Origin: Lentisphaeria bacterium | GTDB taxonomy: Bacteria; Verrucomicrobiota; Lentisphaeria; Victivallales; UBA1829 | Assembly: GCA_003526375.1 (NCBI GenBank) | Contig: DPDG01000096.1 | Span: forward strand, 1 to 64,000 | Direction of reading: 5' to 3' | Length of the DNA stretch: 64,000 nt | Shown here: positions 16,725 to 26,300 of the stretch, piece by piece | How positions within the stretch are numbered: the stretch's first letter is position 1 | Layout of the letters: every line of letters begins with the position of its first letter | The notes under the pieces: model-generated | Seen by the model: the letters and a program-made list of their open reading frames with translations, nothing else | Database searches by the model: none | Told to the model about the DNA's origin: nothing | Translations under genes and position numbers: made by a program

Positions 16725-17017
16725 TCTTCTCCTTGTGTTTCTGCTGCGCCATAGCTGGCGAGCTGTTCTACTTGTTCCTGTGCGAATCTCACCTTGCGTG
16801 AACTGATGTTGATCTGAGTCAGCAGTCCCTGACGGACATATGCCCGAAGCGTCGGACGGCTGATCCCCAGCAGTTCCATGGCTCTTTTCGCCGTTATGAC
16901 TTCGCGCCGCTGTTTCATACGACATGCCTTGAGAATCTGCTCCTTTTCCTACGTGGTGACTCCTGAATCACCATCCAGCACGCGCTAGATGAAAGCAATT
17001 GTTTCTGGATTCAACAT
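16721..17017 (-). CDS. Excisionase-like helix-turn-helix protein with two in-frame TAG codons
   Basis: The C-terminal part (from the ATG at 16918) is a MerR/excisionase-type domain: VITAKRAMELLGISRPTLRA then YVRQGLLTQINISSRKVRF. Upstream the same frame continues to an ATG at 17017 preceded by AGGAG at good spacing. It reads MLNPETIAFI, then TAG (16985-16987), then RVLDGDSGVTT, then TAG (16949-16951), then EKEQILKACR joining MKQRREV. This stretch looks like genuine protein and the internal ATG has a poorly placed ribosome site. With both TAGs read, the product has 98 residues. It would act as recombination directionality factor and/or regulator. Its stop overlaps the primase start, so both are co-translated. 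Confidence 0.75.
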
Positions 17018-17217
17018 ATACAGTTGCTCCTATTTTGTTTTTTTGGCTATTCTCGCCGGAACCATTCCGACGATCTGTTATATTTAAGATAAAGACGGTT
17101 AAAAAGAAAAAAAGGCGCAAAATGTGTTCTCTTTTACGAAATGACGGGACCATCCTTAACAAAGAGAACACTGCCTTCATAATTTTCTACCACGGAAAAG
17201 AAAGAAATCCCTTTCTC
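17018..17217 (-). promoter_or_regulatory. Leader of the xis-primase operon with 11-bp inverted repeat
   Basis: GTGTTCTCTTT at 17124-17134 and its exact complement at 17161-17171 are separated by 26 bp. No gene is seen in the interval. On the minus strand an AT-rich segment (TTAAATATAACAG) downstream of the repeat could hold a -10 element. The repeat is a candidate operator for a regulator or for the excisionase itself. Confidence 0.5.
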
Positions 17218-18639
17218 TTATCCAGCCTTCAGATTCTCTTTTAGTGAATTTTTATTGCTTCTTTCTACAAGTGCCGTCAGCTCTTCCGTGCTGAGCCCTG
17301 AAAGCTGTTTCAACAGGAGTTCCCTGTCTGGAACATGGACTTCTTCCTGTGCGGTTTCCAGAACCGGCAGGGCTCCAATTGCCTTGCCTTTCGCCTCATC
17401 GGAGATGTGCGCATAATGCCGGGTCATTGCCGTGCTGCCGTGCCCGACAATCGAAGCGACCACATCCAGCGGAACACCCGCATTCGCGCAGAACGACACA
17501 AACGTATGCCGGAAGCTGTGCAGACCATAAACGTTTGATTTTCGTATTCTATGCTCACCTAGTTTTTGTGATGTTGCCGCACATCCCGTTGCACACTGAA
17601 TAATCTTTATGACATCTCTATGAACACCACCTTGATTATACTTGCAACGTTGGACAATGGACGGCAGAATGTAGTCTTCATTTTCTTTGTTTCTCGCTCT
17701 GAATTTTTCAGCATCCTGTAAAGCTGTATAAAGCAAGGGATGCAAAGGTAATGTGACCGCGCGATAATTGGTTGTTACAGCCGTCTTGTGCGGGATATAA
17801 GTAATGGTTCTGCCTACCATATCAACGTTATTCCATTGCATGTGACAGCCATCATAACCACGACAACCTGTCCAGCAGCAGAGATAAAGCAATACTCTCA
17901 TCTCGTCCGCATACATAGGTTTGAATTGCAGTATTTTCTCGACTTTGATATGCGTCCGGTTCGGCCCGAGATGCCCTACCAATGTTTTATAATAAAAACC
18001 GGACTCAAAACCATCAAAAATTGCTTTGATCTGTTCTTCTGTGAATGGCTTGCGGCTTTCTGTACGCATTGATTTTGTCTTGATCAGATCGAACGGATTA
18101 TTTTCAAGTGCAGTAAGTTCCAAGATATGTTTGAAAATCAGCCGGAGTGCTTGCCGATAAGCATTATAGGTACGTCCAGAGACTTTTTTCTCACTCCATA
18201 AATAAGCGAAGAATTCCCCTGCAATCCCTGTTGTGATGTTTTTTGCTAAAATGATCTCCGGATGCTTGTCCTTCAACCAATGAATAAAGCATGCAAGGCA
18301 TTCCTGATAACGTTTCAGTGTTCTTGTACCACTGTCAGGACGATCATATTGTGCAAGATACGTTGTCCAAATATCTTCTATTGATACAGATTGCTCATGT
18401 TTCATCTTTCTCGCCTCTGCGATATACACTGCGATTTCTTCTTTCTGCTGTGCCCTTAGTATTGGGCGCATACGCTTTGCCGCTTCTTCCGCTGCTTTGC
18501 GGGTTGTCACCGGATTATCGTTTTCATCACGCAGCAAAGTCGTCCGGGAGGTGCCATTTATCCTCAACTTCAGATAAAACCTGCCGTTCCTCTTCTCAAT
18601 GCTTCCAGTTCCCTTTTCGCGGTTGTGTTTAACAGTCAT
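17218..18639 (-). CDS. int: Tyrosine recombinase/integrase
   Basis: The 473-residue protein has a basic N-terminal arm-binding region (GTGSIEKRNGRFYLKLR), a SAM-like core-binding domain (about residues 90-190) and a catalytic domain with the arginine in WTGCRGYDG, the H-x-x-R box LHSFRHTF, the histidine in VGHGSTAMTRHY and the nucleophile tyrosine in the same motif. All expected residues are present and the gene has no in-frame stop. It starts 140 bp from the tRNA-Phe fragment, as expected for an integrase beside its att site, and ends in TAA. The start is supported by GAGG upstream. It should carry out integration of the element. Confidence 0.95.
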   Translation of the reverse strand: MTVKHNREKGTGSIEKRNGRFYLKLRINGTSRTTLLRDENDNPVTTRKAAEEAAKRMRPILRAQQKEEIAVYIAEARKMKHEQSVSIEDIWTTYLAQYDRPDSGTRTLKRYQECLACFIHWLKDKHPEIILAKNITTGIAGEFFAYLWSEKKVSGRTYNAYRQALRLIFKHILELTALENNPFDLIKTKSMRTESRKPFTEEQIKAIFDGFESGFYYKTLVGHLGPNRTHIKVEKILQFKPMYADEMRVLLYLCCWTGCRGYDGCHMQWNNVDMVGRTITYIPHKTAVTTNYRAVTLPLHPLLYTALQDAEKFRARNKENEDYILPSIVQRCKYNQGGVHRDVIKIIQCATGCAATSQKLGEHRIRKSNVYGLHSFRHTFVSFCANAGVPLDVVASIVGHGSTAMTRHYAHISDEAKGKAIGALPVLETAQEEVHVPDRELLLKQLSGLSTEELTALVERSNKNSLKENLKAG

Positions 18640-18781
18640 ACTTGCCTCTTTCCTTTATTTGGCGATAGTTTCTGATTTTATTATAAAACCAATCTAAAAA
18701 GGAAAAAGCGTCAGATATTCGTCCACTAAATAGGTAACATCTGACAAGCATTGAGTTCAAAATAAAGCAATAGGATAATGA

Positions 18782-18826
18782 CTGAAAATCCGTGTGTCAC
18801 CGGTTCGATCCCGGTCCTTGCCACCA
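18782..18826 (+). other. tRNA-Phe 3' fragment: right attachment site
   Basis: The sequence gives an anticodon loop CTGAAAA (anticodon GAA), the 3' strand of the anticodon stem TCCGT, a five-base variable loop, a perfect T arm (ACCGG, TTCGATC, CCGGT) and the acceptor strand CCTTGCC-A-CCA. The upstream bases do not pair with TCCGT, and no D arm or GGCAAGG 5' acceptor strand precedes it. This is the duplicated target left by integration into a tRNA-Phe gene. Confidence 0.88.
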
Positions 18827-18839
18827 TTTTTGTATCTAC

Positions 18840-18865
18840 GCCAGTCACTCCGACTGGCTTTTTTT
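18840..18865 (+). terminator. Terminator of the original tRNA-Phe unit
   Basis: GCCAGTC and GACTGGC form a 7-bp stem with loop ACTCC, followed by seven Ts. It is host sequence just outside the element. Confidence 0.85.
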
Positions 18866-18900
18866 ATTGTTGCGCCTGCGCTTAAAAAAGACGAATGGAG

Positions 18901-18929
18901 TTGAATCAAAACACTCGGCGTGATATAAT
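18901..18929 (+). promoter_or_regulatory. Sigma-70 type promoter for the pyridoxal kinase gene
   Basis: TTGAAT at 18901-18906 and TATAAT at 18924-18929 are separated by exactly 17 bp and lie just upstream of the 18957 gene. Confidence 0.75.
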
Positions 18930-18956
18930 ACTACTGACTCAAAAAAGGATGATAAA

Positions 18957-19796
18957 ATGAAACGAATTGTAACGATTCAAGATATTTCCTGTGTCGGTAA
19001 ATGTTCTCTTACAGTAGCACTGCCGATCATCTCCGCGATGGGAATCGAATGCGCCGTACTTCCGACGTCTGTACTCTCCACGCATACCATGTTCAAAAAC
19101 TTCACTTTCCGCGATCTTACCGATGATATCGCCCCCATTGCGGCACACTGGAAAGCGGAAAAAATCGGCTTTGACGCCATCTATACCGGATATCTCGGCT
19201 CTTTCAAACAATTGAAGCTCATATCCGGTTTTATTGACGAGTTCCGGACACCTGAAAATCTCGTATTTATCGATCCGGTCATGGCGGATAACGGCAAACT
19301 TTATCCGGGATTCACTCCGGAATTCGCCCATGCGATGGCACAGCTCTGCGCCAAAGCCGATGTCATTGTCCCGAACCTGACGGAGGCGGCATTCCTGCTG
19401 GATCTCACATACAAGGGCGACGGCTACACTGAAACTTACATCAAAGACCTTCTGAAGCGTCTTGCGGAGCTCGGCGCAAAAAATACAGTTCTGACCGGAA
19501 TCAGTTTCAGCCCGAATGAGCTCGGCGTTATGGGCTACAATGCAGAAAAGGATGAGTTCTTCGATTACTTTCACCGTCGCATCCGTGTTTCGTTCCACGG
19601 AACCGGCGATATTTTTTCCAGCACCGCGACAGGAGCATTGGTGCGCGGTCTCTCTCTGGAAAAAGCGCTCGCACTGGCTGCGGATTACACGGTGGCATGT
19701 ATTGCCCGCACAATGGAATCCCCTGACCATGTCCAATACGGAGTAGAATTCGAACGTATGATACCGATGCTTGTGGAGCGAATCAAAGCAGAATGA
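18957..19796 (+). CDS. Pyridoxal/pyridoxamine kinase
   Basis: The 279-residue protein belongs to the ribokinase-like PfkB superfamily. The N-terminus RIVTIQDISCVGKCSLTVAL matches pyridoxal kinases, GYLGSFKQ and FIDPVMADNGKLY lie in the substrate and nucleotide region, and FHGTGDIFSSTATGA is the C-terminal anion-hole/GTGD motif with the catalytic aspartate. It phosphorylates B6 vitamers in salvage of pyridoxal phosphate. It has its own promoter and its stop overlaps the next start (ATGA), so the two genes form an operon. Confidence 0.88.
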   Translation: MKRIVTIQDISCVGKCSLTVALPIISAMGIECAVLPTSVLSTHTMFKNFTFRDLTDDIAPIAAHWKAEKIGFDAIYTGYLGSFKQLKLISGFIDEFRTPENLVFIDPVMADNGKLYPGFTPEFAHAMAQLCAKADVIVPNLTEAAFLLDLTYKGDGYTETYIKDLLKRLAELGAKNTVLTGISFSPNELGVMGYNAEKDEFFDYFHRRIRVSFHGTGDIFSSTATGALVRGLSLEKALALAADYTVACIARTMESPDHVQYGVEFERMIPMLVERIKAE

Positions 19797-20524
19797 AATA
19801 TTATCATGACAAATATGTTCTGATTGCGGATTCCCATATTCAATGCGGATCGGAAAAAGCGGAAATTTTCTTCCGTATGCTGGATCGTCTCGCGGCGCTG
19901 AAACCGGCGGGAATTCTTTTCCTCGGCGATATTTTCGAGCTGTGGATCGCACTCAAAGGATATGAAATGCCGGAACACAAACGGTTTGTCGACTGGTGCC
20001 GCAGCCATTCCAAAAACATGGAAATCGGATTCATCGAAGGCAATCATGAATTCTTCGTCAGTGATACCTATCGGACCGCGTTTTCATGGGTGACGGATCA
20101 AAAACACGATCTGAATCAAACCATCCGGCTCGTGCATGGAGACACCATCAACAGGAGAGACTGGAAGTATCTGCTGCTGCGCGGGGCAATCCGCAATTTT
20201 GTTACGAAATTCCTGTTGAAACTCTTTGCTCCGACCATCGGTCCGCGTGTTTCGGACCACATCCGGCTCTCCCTCAAGGCCAGTAACATGGCACACAAAA
20301 AATATCTGCCGCGCGCCGATCTTGAATCCTGCGCGGTTCAATGTTCGGCACACGGCATCACCTCCGTAACGGCAGGGCATTTCCACGCATGGGAGCAAAT
20401 CCATACCGGGGGGGGAACAGTCGTCAATATTCTGCCTGCCTGGGACATTGCCGGTGAAATCGCACTGATGGACTCTGCGGGGAACGTAACCTGCCTGGCA
20501 TGGGAAAAACTGGGAAACAGTTGA
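19793..20524 (+). CDS. Calcineurin-like phosphoesterase, LpxH-like
   Basis: The 243-residue protein has the metal-binding motifs of the family: D-x-H in IADSHIQ, GD in FLGDIFELW, GNHEFF, H in VHGD and GHFHAWEQ. The FLGDIFELWI form and overall order resemble UDP-2,3-diacylglucosamine pyrophosphatases, which act in lipid A synthesis at the inner membrane. Assignment to that reaction rather than a general phosphoesterase is inference. It overlaps the kinase gene by four bases. Confidence 0.75.
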   Translation: MKYYHDKYVLIADSHIQCGSEKAEIFFRMLDRLAALKPAGILFLGDIFELWIALKGYEMPEHKRFVDWCRSHSKNMEIGFIEGNHEFFVSDTYRTAFSWVTDQKHDLNQTIRLVHGDTINRRDWKYLLLRGAIRNFVTKFLLKLFAPTIGPRVSDHIRLSLKASNMAHKKYLPRADLESCAVQCSAHGITSVTAGHFHAWEQIHTGGGTVVNILPAWDIAGEIALMDSAGNVTCLAWEKLGNS

Positions 20525-20530
20525 AAACAC

Positions 20531-21054
20531 TCAGCGGATTTCTGCGAGTTTTGGCATCAGGTCCACACTTTCCCCCTTGCGGGCACTTTCATCAGCGGCA
20601 AACGCGATCAGCGACGCACGGAGTCCGTCATAGACCGTGGCTTCAGGATGACGGTGATTTTCGATGCAGTCGAACAGGTCATTCAGGATGAACGCATCAC
20701 CTCCGCCATGACCGTCCGCTGCATCTGCGTCAAGGGGAACCGGAATCAGCCGCATCCCGGATTCCCGGTAGAGCGCCACTTCCAGTGAGCAGGAGCTTTT
20801 CCCTGAAAAGCACGGAGAAAGCCCTCTGTCCCGTGGATGAAAACACTGCGGTGCGCCTCGCCTCCGGTATATGGAATCAGGGTATGGATCGCCTGTGTGC
20901 CATCACTGAATGTCACAGTAATGCTCTGGATATTGAAAATATCCGCATCGGAATGAAAGACACAACGGTTCATGTCTTTCTCTGCAAGCTGGTAGTGCGG
21001 ATTGGATGCAGGCGGAGCCTTGTAACGGAACGGGCATTCCTTACCCCCGCACAA
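20531..21054 (-). pseudogene. Broken Gfo/Idh/MocA-type oxidoreductase
   Basis: Two frames together encode the C-terminal half of a Gfo/Idh/MocA family protein: first CPFRYKAPPASNPHYQLAEK through HGTEGFLRAFQGK, then, after a frameshift near 20785-20805, SLEVALYRESGMRLIPVP and GHGGGDAFILNDLFDCIE. The N-terminal Rossmann domain is missing, and a TGA stands in frame just upstream. It is a decayed remnant of a sugar-metabolism gene. Confidence 0.8.
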
Positions 21055-21209
21055 TTGTCAAAACACCGAAGTGAAGACAAAAAGGACCTTCATGATAAAA
21101 AAAACGAATAAAACTGAACTCAATTTTTATCTTTCAGATCCTTTTTCATCCTTCAGGCCCGTTTTCCGGTTTTATCTGATTACGGATGTCGGAAACCAAC
21201 TCCGGGCAG

Positions 21210-23012
21210 TCAGGGGCGCGTATAGCGCACCGGGGGCAGCGGGAGCGAGTAGAAATCCAGACTCACGCCGAGCAGATCACGGTGTTTGCGGATATATTCA
21301 TCCTCCCAGTCGATATTGAAATGGAGCCACTCTTTCTTTGCCTTGACCGCGTCAATCCAGGCGTCAAGCAAGAGGTCAATCTTGGAATGGACGAAAACAC
21401 GCGTATCGCCGTATGCATGAATCCACTTGCGGAACGCCTCGATCTCCGCGACTCCGGCTTCGCCCTTGTGATAATCGTCAAACAGCTTCTTAAAGCGGCA
21501 GAGGTATTCCGACCAGATCACCAGTTCCCGGCGGAAACGGTCTTCCGGAGCCTTCGCGGCAAGTTCAAGCGCAAAGGAACGGACCGTATCATAAGACTCC
21601 AGCGTCGTCCGGCTCAGCAGGGAATACGGATACGGGATATGGCAATGCCCCGCACTGCGGATCAGTTTCTTCAGCTTGCCGTAGAACCGGACCGCAATCG
21701 ACGCATCTCTGCCGAAGAGTTTCTGAAGCATGCCGTTCACGGATTCATGTTCGTCCTCTCCATACGCCGCCTTCGCCATCAGATAATAATTCACGCCGTA
21801 AACAGTCCAGTGCGGAATATGGAACTGCGTCAGAACTCCGTCCACCTTGTTTTCCGCATACCAGTGCATCTCATGGAACATCTCATGGAAATGGATCATC
21901 GGGAGGGAAACATAGAAATTGACACCCATATAGTATTCGTAAATATTGAGCGTGCCGCCGTTCTTGACCGCTGCCCAGTCGCGGATATCCCTGGCGTAAC
22001 GGGAGTTGACCGGACACTCGATGTCGTCGATCGTATGATTGATGCAGCGCCAGTAGGGGGCGAAATGCAGCGCCATGCCTTTGTCCAGAGTAAAACCGTC
22101 GGCAGGCGTGCAGTAATTCACATAAGCGCAGAAAGCGACATTGATATCGGGACGTGTTTTATGAACCTGATCCGCGACATAACGCACAAGGTCATGATAG
22201 ATTCCGCTCGCTTTATAGACATGCTCGGAAACACTGTAAAGATCCCCTTTCCTGTTCCTGTCATAAAATGCGGAACACTCTTTGCATTCGCACCAGCCGA
22301 AACCGTCGTTCGGAATCACGGCGACCGTCCTGACTTCCGGATTTTTCTTACAGTATGCAAGGATATTCCTGACCATCTCTTTGCGGAGCGCCGGGTTCGT
22401 CGTGCAAAGCTGCTCGCTCAGCAGAAACGCGCCCTTGCCGCCGGACGGATTGATGCGTTTCCCTTTGATCTCCGCAAAGAATTCAGGATGAGTCTTGCCG
22501 TATTTCTTACCGGGAATCCAGTAATCGAAGTTATGATGCCCGCTTTCAATCTCGATTCCGCGAATCTGCGCCATCTCTTTGAGTTCCGGCGTCAGTTCGT
22601 CATAATATTTCATCCATGTCTGGAGATAGTTCAGTTTGTTTTTCGCCATCCAGTCGAAAAGCGCAGGAGTATCCGCATCAAACGGAAACTCCTGAATGAA
22701 TCCGCGGTTCTTCATCAATGGGGCGTGCGCCTTGACAAGCACTCCCTCCGGCAGAGGATAAACGATATTTTCCGCGTCGAAACGGTCACGTCCGGGTTCG
22801 AAAAAGCAATAGCCGAGATAACGTTCCGCGAAATCGTAGACGCCGTAAAGCACATCGACGGCGGTCGGGCCAGAAATCATGACGGCGCCGCTGGTACATC
22901 GGATTTCGAAAGAAGGAAGTGAAGGGTCCACATTCAGCTTTGCATAACCATTGAATCTGGTCAATTCGCTGTGGGCAAGTTCAAGAGTTTTCTGTTCACA
23001 GACAGTCTTCAT
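21210..23012 (-). CDS. DUF4838 family protein, glycoside-hydrolase-like
   Basis: The start at 23012 is preferred because GAGG precedes it. The roughly 600-residue protein begins with an alpha/beta GH20b-like domain (SGAVMISGPTAVDVLYGVYD) followed by a TIM-barrel-like region with PNDGFGWCECKECSAFYDRN and IYEYYMGVNFY, both typical of DUF4838 proteins, which are common in Lentisphaerota and Bacteroidota glycan loci. No signal peptide is seen, so it may be cytoplasmic. Its substrate is unknown; relation to alpha-glucuronidases and hexosaminidases is by fold only. Confidence 0.75.
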   Translation of the reverse strand: MKTVCEQKTLELAHSELTRFNGYAKLNVDPSLPSFEIRCTSGAVMISGPTAVDVLYGVYDFAERYLGYCFFEPGRDRFDAENIVYPLPEGVLVKAHAPLMKNRGFIQEFPFDADTPALFDWMAKNKLNYLQTWMKYYDELTPELKEMAQIRGIEIESGHHNFDYWIPGKKYGKTHPEFFAEIKGKRINPSGGKGAFLLSEQLCTTNPALRKEMVRNILAYCKKNPEVRTVAVIPNDGFGWCECKECSAFYDRNRKGDLYSVSEHVYKASGIYHDLVRYVADQVHKTRPDINVAFCAYVNYCTPADGFTLDKGMALHFAPYWRCINHTIDDIECPVNSRYARDIRDWAAVKNGGTLNIYEYYMGVNFYVSLPMIHFHEMFHEMHWYAENKVDGVLTQFHIPHWTVYGVNYYLMAKAAYGEDEHESVNGMLQKLFGRDASIAVRFYGKLKKLIRSAGHCHIPYPYSLLSRTTLESYDTVRSFALELAAKAPEDRFRRELVIWSEYLCRFKKLFDDYHKGEAGVAEIEAFRKWIHAYGDTRVFVHSKIDLLLDAWIDAVKAKKEWLHFNIDWEDEYIRKHRDLLGVSLDFYSLPLPPVRYTRP

Positions 23013-23332
23013 AGATGACCTCACTTTCTTATCAGATATTGAATACAAAAACAGGCATTCCATCGCTAATATAGCATACCCTCACGTCTTGTCACGGGAA
23101 AGTGAAAAAATATTTCACTATTTTTGGGGCGGACATCCGAATGGCAGAAACGGACTGCCGGGCGGAAATTCATATCCGGGACCAGTCCTTCCTGAAAGTC
23201 GTCCATTCCATCCGGTCCCTGCCTGATTTTTCCGAAAAACCTTTTTCCGCAATTCGAATTTTCCATAAACCGGTGTATATTATTCAGTTTAACATAAAAT
23301 TTAATCACATTTATCAATACAGGAAAAAGGTC
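23013..23332. promoter_or_regulatory. Divergent intergenic region upstream of ileS
   Basis: About 320 bp separate the divergent DUF4838 and ileS genes. I see no gene and no clear T-box or riboswitch. A TATATT element at about 23276 may be a -10 box for ileS. One plus-strand frame is open through the second half into ileS but does not look like protein. Confidence 0.4.
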
Positions 23333-26300
23333 ATGTTCAAAACAAGATCAGGACAGGCGGACTTTCCGGCGCTGGAACGCGATGTGCTCCAGTACTGGAA
23401 AGAGGGTAATGTCTTTCAGAAATCACTGGAGAACCGGAAAGGAAACGATGAATTCGTATTCTACGACGGTCCTCCGTTCGCAACCGGGCTGCCGCATTAC
23501 GGACACCTCCTCGCGGGAACCATCAAGGACGTTGTCCCCCGTTACCAGACGATGCGCGGGAAATACTGCGAACGTACATTCGGCTGGGACTGCCACGGGC
23601 TTCCGGTCGAATATGAAATGGAAAAAGAGCTCAAGCTTTCCGGCAAGAAGGAGATCGAGAACTACGGCATCGACAAATTCAATGAAGCCTGCCGCGGAAT
23701 CGTTCTGCGTTATACCGCGGAATGGGAAACGGTCGTCACACGCATGGGACGCTGGGTCGATTTCAGGAACGGCTACCGCACCATGGACACCAAATACATG
23801 GAATCCATCTGGAACGTCTTCAAGCGGCTCTGGGACGAGGGGCTGATCTACGAAGGATACAAGATTCTGCCCTACTGCCCGCGCTGCTCCACGCCGCTTT
23901 CCAACTTCGAGGCGAACCAGGGATATGCAGAGGTCACGGACCCCGCGATCACGATCCGTTTCAAGGTCATCGGCGAGGACAACACCTACTTCCTCGCCTG
24001 GACGACGACTCCGTGGACCCTGCCCTCCAACATGGCGCTCACCACCGGTCCCGACATCGACTATGTGAAAGTCAAGGATGGCGACGAATACTATTACCTG
24101 GCAAAGGCGCGGCTCGGAGCCTACTACAAAAAAGACGCCATGCCGGAAATCGTCGCGGAAATGAAAGGCGCCGATCTCAAGGGAATGCAGTATGAACCGC
24201 TCTTCCCGTATTTTGCCGACTACCGCGAAAAAGGCGCGTTCCGCATGATCAACGCGGACTTCGTCAGCACGGAAGACGGAACGGGCATCGTCCATACGGC
24301 TCCCGGATTCGGTGAGGACGACGCCGTTGCCGGAAAAGCGAACGGCATCCCGGATGTCTGCCCGATCGATGAGGAGTGCAAATTCACAAAAGCCGTACCC
24401 GATTATGAAGGCGTTTACGTCAAGAATGCAGACAAGGACATCATGCGCCGCCTCAAGGAGGAGGGCAAGCTGGTTCATCGCGGCACGATCAACCACAACT
24501 ACCCGCATTGCTGGCGCGACGACTCCCCGCTGATCTACAAAGCGGTCTCGACCTGGTTCGTCCGCATCGACAGGATCAAAGAGAAAATGCTTGCCGCCAA
24601 TGAACAGATGTCCTGGGTTCCCGCGCACATCAAGGAAGGGCGTTTCGGCAAATGGCTCGAAAACGCGCGCGACTGGGCAATCAGCCGCAACCGCTACTGG
24701 GGCTGTCCGCTTCCGATCTGGCGCAACAAGGAGACCGGTGAAATGGTCTGCGTCGGTTCCGTCGCAGAACTCGAACAGCTCTCCGGACAGAAGATCACGG
24801 ATATTCACAAGCATTTCGTCGATCCGATCAAGCTCAAAGGCAGGGACGGTTCCGTGCTTACCCGCGTGCCGGAGGTGCTCGACTGCTGGTTCGAGAGCGG
24901 CTCCATGCCATATGCCCAGAACCATTATCCGTTTGAAAACAAGGAACGCTTCGAGAAAAACTTCCCCGCCGACTTCATCGCCGAGGGACAGGATCAGACG
25001 CGCGGATGGTTCTATACGCTGACCGTTCTCGCGTCCGCGCTGTTCAACAAACCCGCGGCGCGCAATGTGGTGGTCAACGGGATGATTCTAGCGGAAAACG
25101 GACAGAAAATGTCCAAGCGCCTGAAAAACTATCCCGATCCGATGTATATCGTCGAAACTTACGGCGCAGACGCCCTGCGTCTGTTCCTGCTCGGTTCGCC
25201 GGTGGTGCGCGCGGAGGACCTCAAGTTCTCCGAGAACGGCGTCAAGGAGGTCATGCGCGCCGTGATCCTGCCGATCTGGAACTCGTTCAGTTTCTTCACG
25301 ACTTATGCGAACGTCGACAAATGGGAGCCCGCCGCAGACAGCAAGGCTCCCGAAACACTGGAAAATCCGCTGGACCGCTGGATTCTCTCCTCGCTTGCGG
25401 ACATGGTCGAAGAAATCCGGAACGCAATGGACACGTTCCATCTCCAGAAAGCGGCGAACAGTTTTGAAAAATTCGTCGAAAACCTCACGAACTGGTATAT
25501 CCGCAGGAGCCGCCGCCGTTTCTGGAAAAGCCAGAACGACAACGACAAAAATGAGGCTTATGCGACACTGTATTATGCGCTTCTGACCTTCACGAAGTGC
25601 GCTGCGCCGTTCATTCCGTTCATCACGGAGGAAATCTACCGCACGCTCCGCACGGAATCCATGCCGGAATCGGTGCATCTCTGCGACTATCCGGAAGCGG
25701 AAACATGGCGTCGCGACCCCTATCTTGAAAAACAGATGGACGCTACCATGAAAGCGGTTTCGCTCGGGCGTTTCCTCCGCACTCAGCGCAATCTCAAGGT
25801 CAGACAGCCCCTCAAGCGGGCGATTCTCGTTTCCGGCGATGCGGAAATCCGCAAAATGCTGGAGGAAACCGAAGAGATCATCGCGGAGGAGCTCAACGTC
25901 AAGAATATCGCGGTCCGCGCGGATGAAGAAGAACTTGTGACTCTTTCCGCCAAAGCGAACTTCAAGACACTCGGCAAACAGCTCGGCCCGCAGATGAAAG
26001 AGGCGGCGGCGCTGATTCAGGCGCTTCCGTCTTCGCAGATCGCATCGGTTCTGCGCGGAGAAAAAGTTTCGATCACACTCAAGTCGGGGACGGTTGTCGA
26101 ACTCGGCAAGGATGATCTGAACATTCTCCGCGAGGAGAAAGAGGGAATGCCCGTGGCGACTGAGGAAGGCGTAACGATCGCGCTCGATACGGAGCTTGAT
26201 CAGGCGCTTATCCATGAAGGCTATGCACGTGAGTTCGTCAGCAAGGTTCAGAATATGCGCAAGGAGATGAACCTCGATGTATCCGACAGGATCATGATCG

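Larger units (their letters stand above)
1..18826. mobile_element. Integrative element at tRNA-Phe (right part, left end outside window)
   Basis: The right end is set by a 45-nt tRNA-Phe 3' fragment at 18782-18826 that lacks a matching 5' half, followed at once by a host-type terminator. A tyrosine recombinase, an excisionase-like gene and a primase-helicase lie immediately inside this boundary in one direction, which is the standard core of a tRNA-targeting integrative element or phage satellite. Base composition inside is patchy (very AT-rich at 5.4-6.4 kb, GC-rich at 0.1-0.9 kb), unlike the even host region. No capsid, terminase, relaxase or type IV secretion gene is visible, so satellite, IME and ICE cannot be told apart here. 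Confidence 0.85.

Noticed and set aside
18740..18826. Complete tRNA-Phe gene
   Set aside because: The 5' acceptor strand, D arm and 5' anticodon strand are missing, so it is only the att fragment.
1..18826. Suppressor tRNA (anticodon CTA) within the visible part of the element
   Set aside because: Scanning for T-arm consensus with an adjacent CTA loop gave none; if it exists it is outside the window.
23102..23332. N-terminal extension of IleRS from an upstream start
   Set aside because: The extension is not protein-like and a ribosome site precedes the ATG at 23333, which matches family N-termini.
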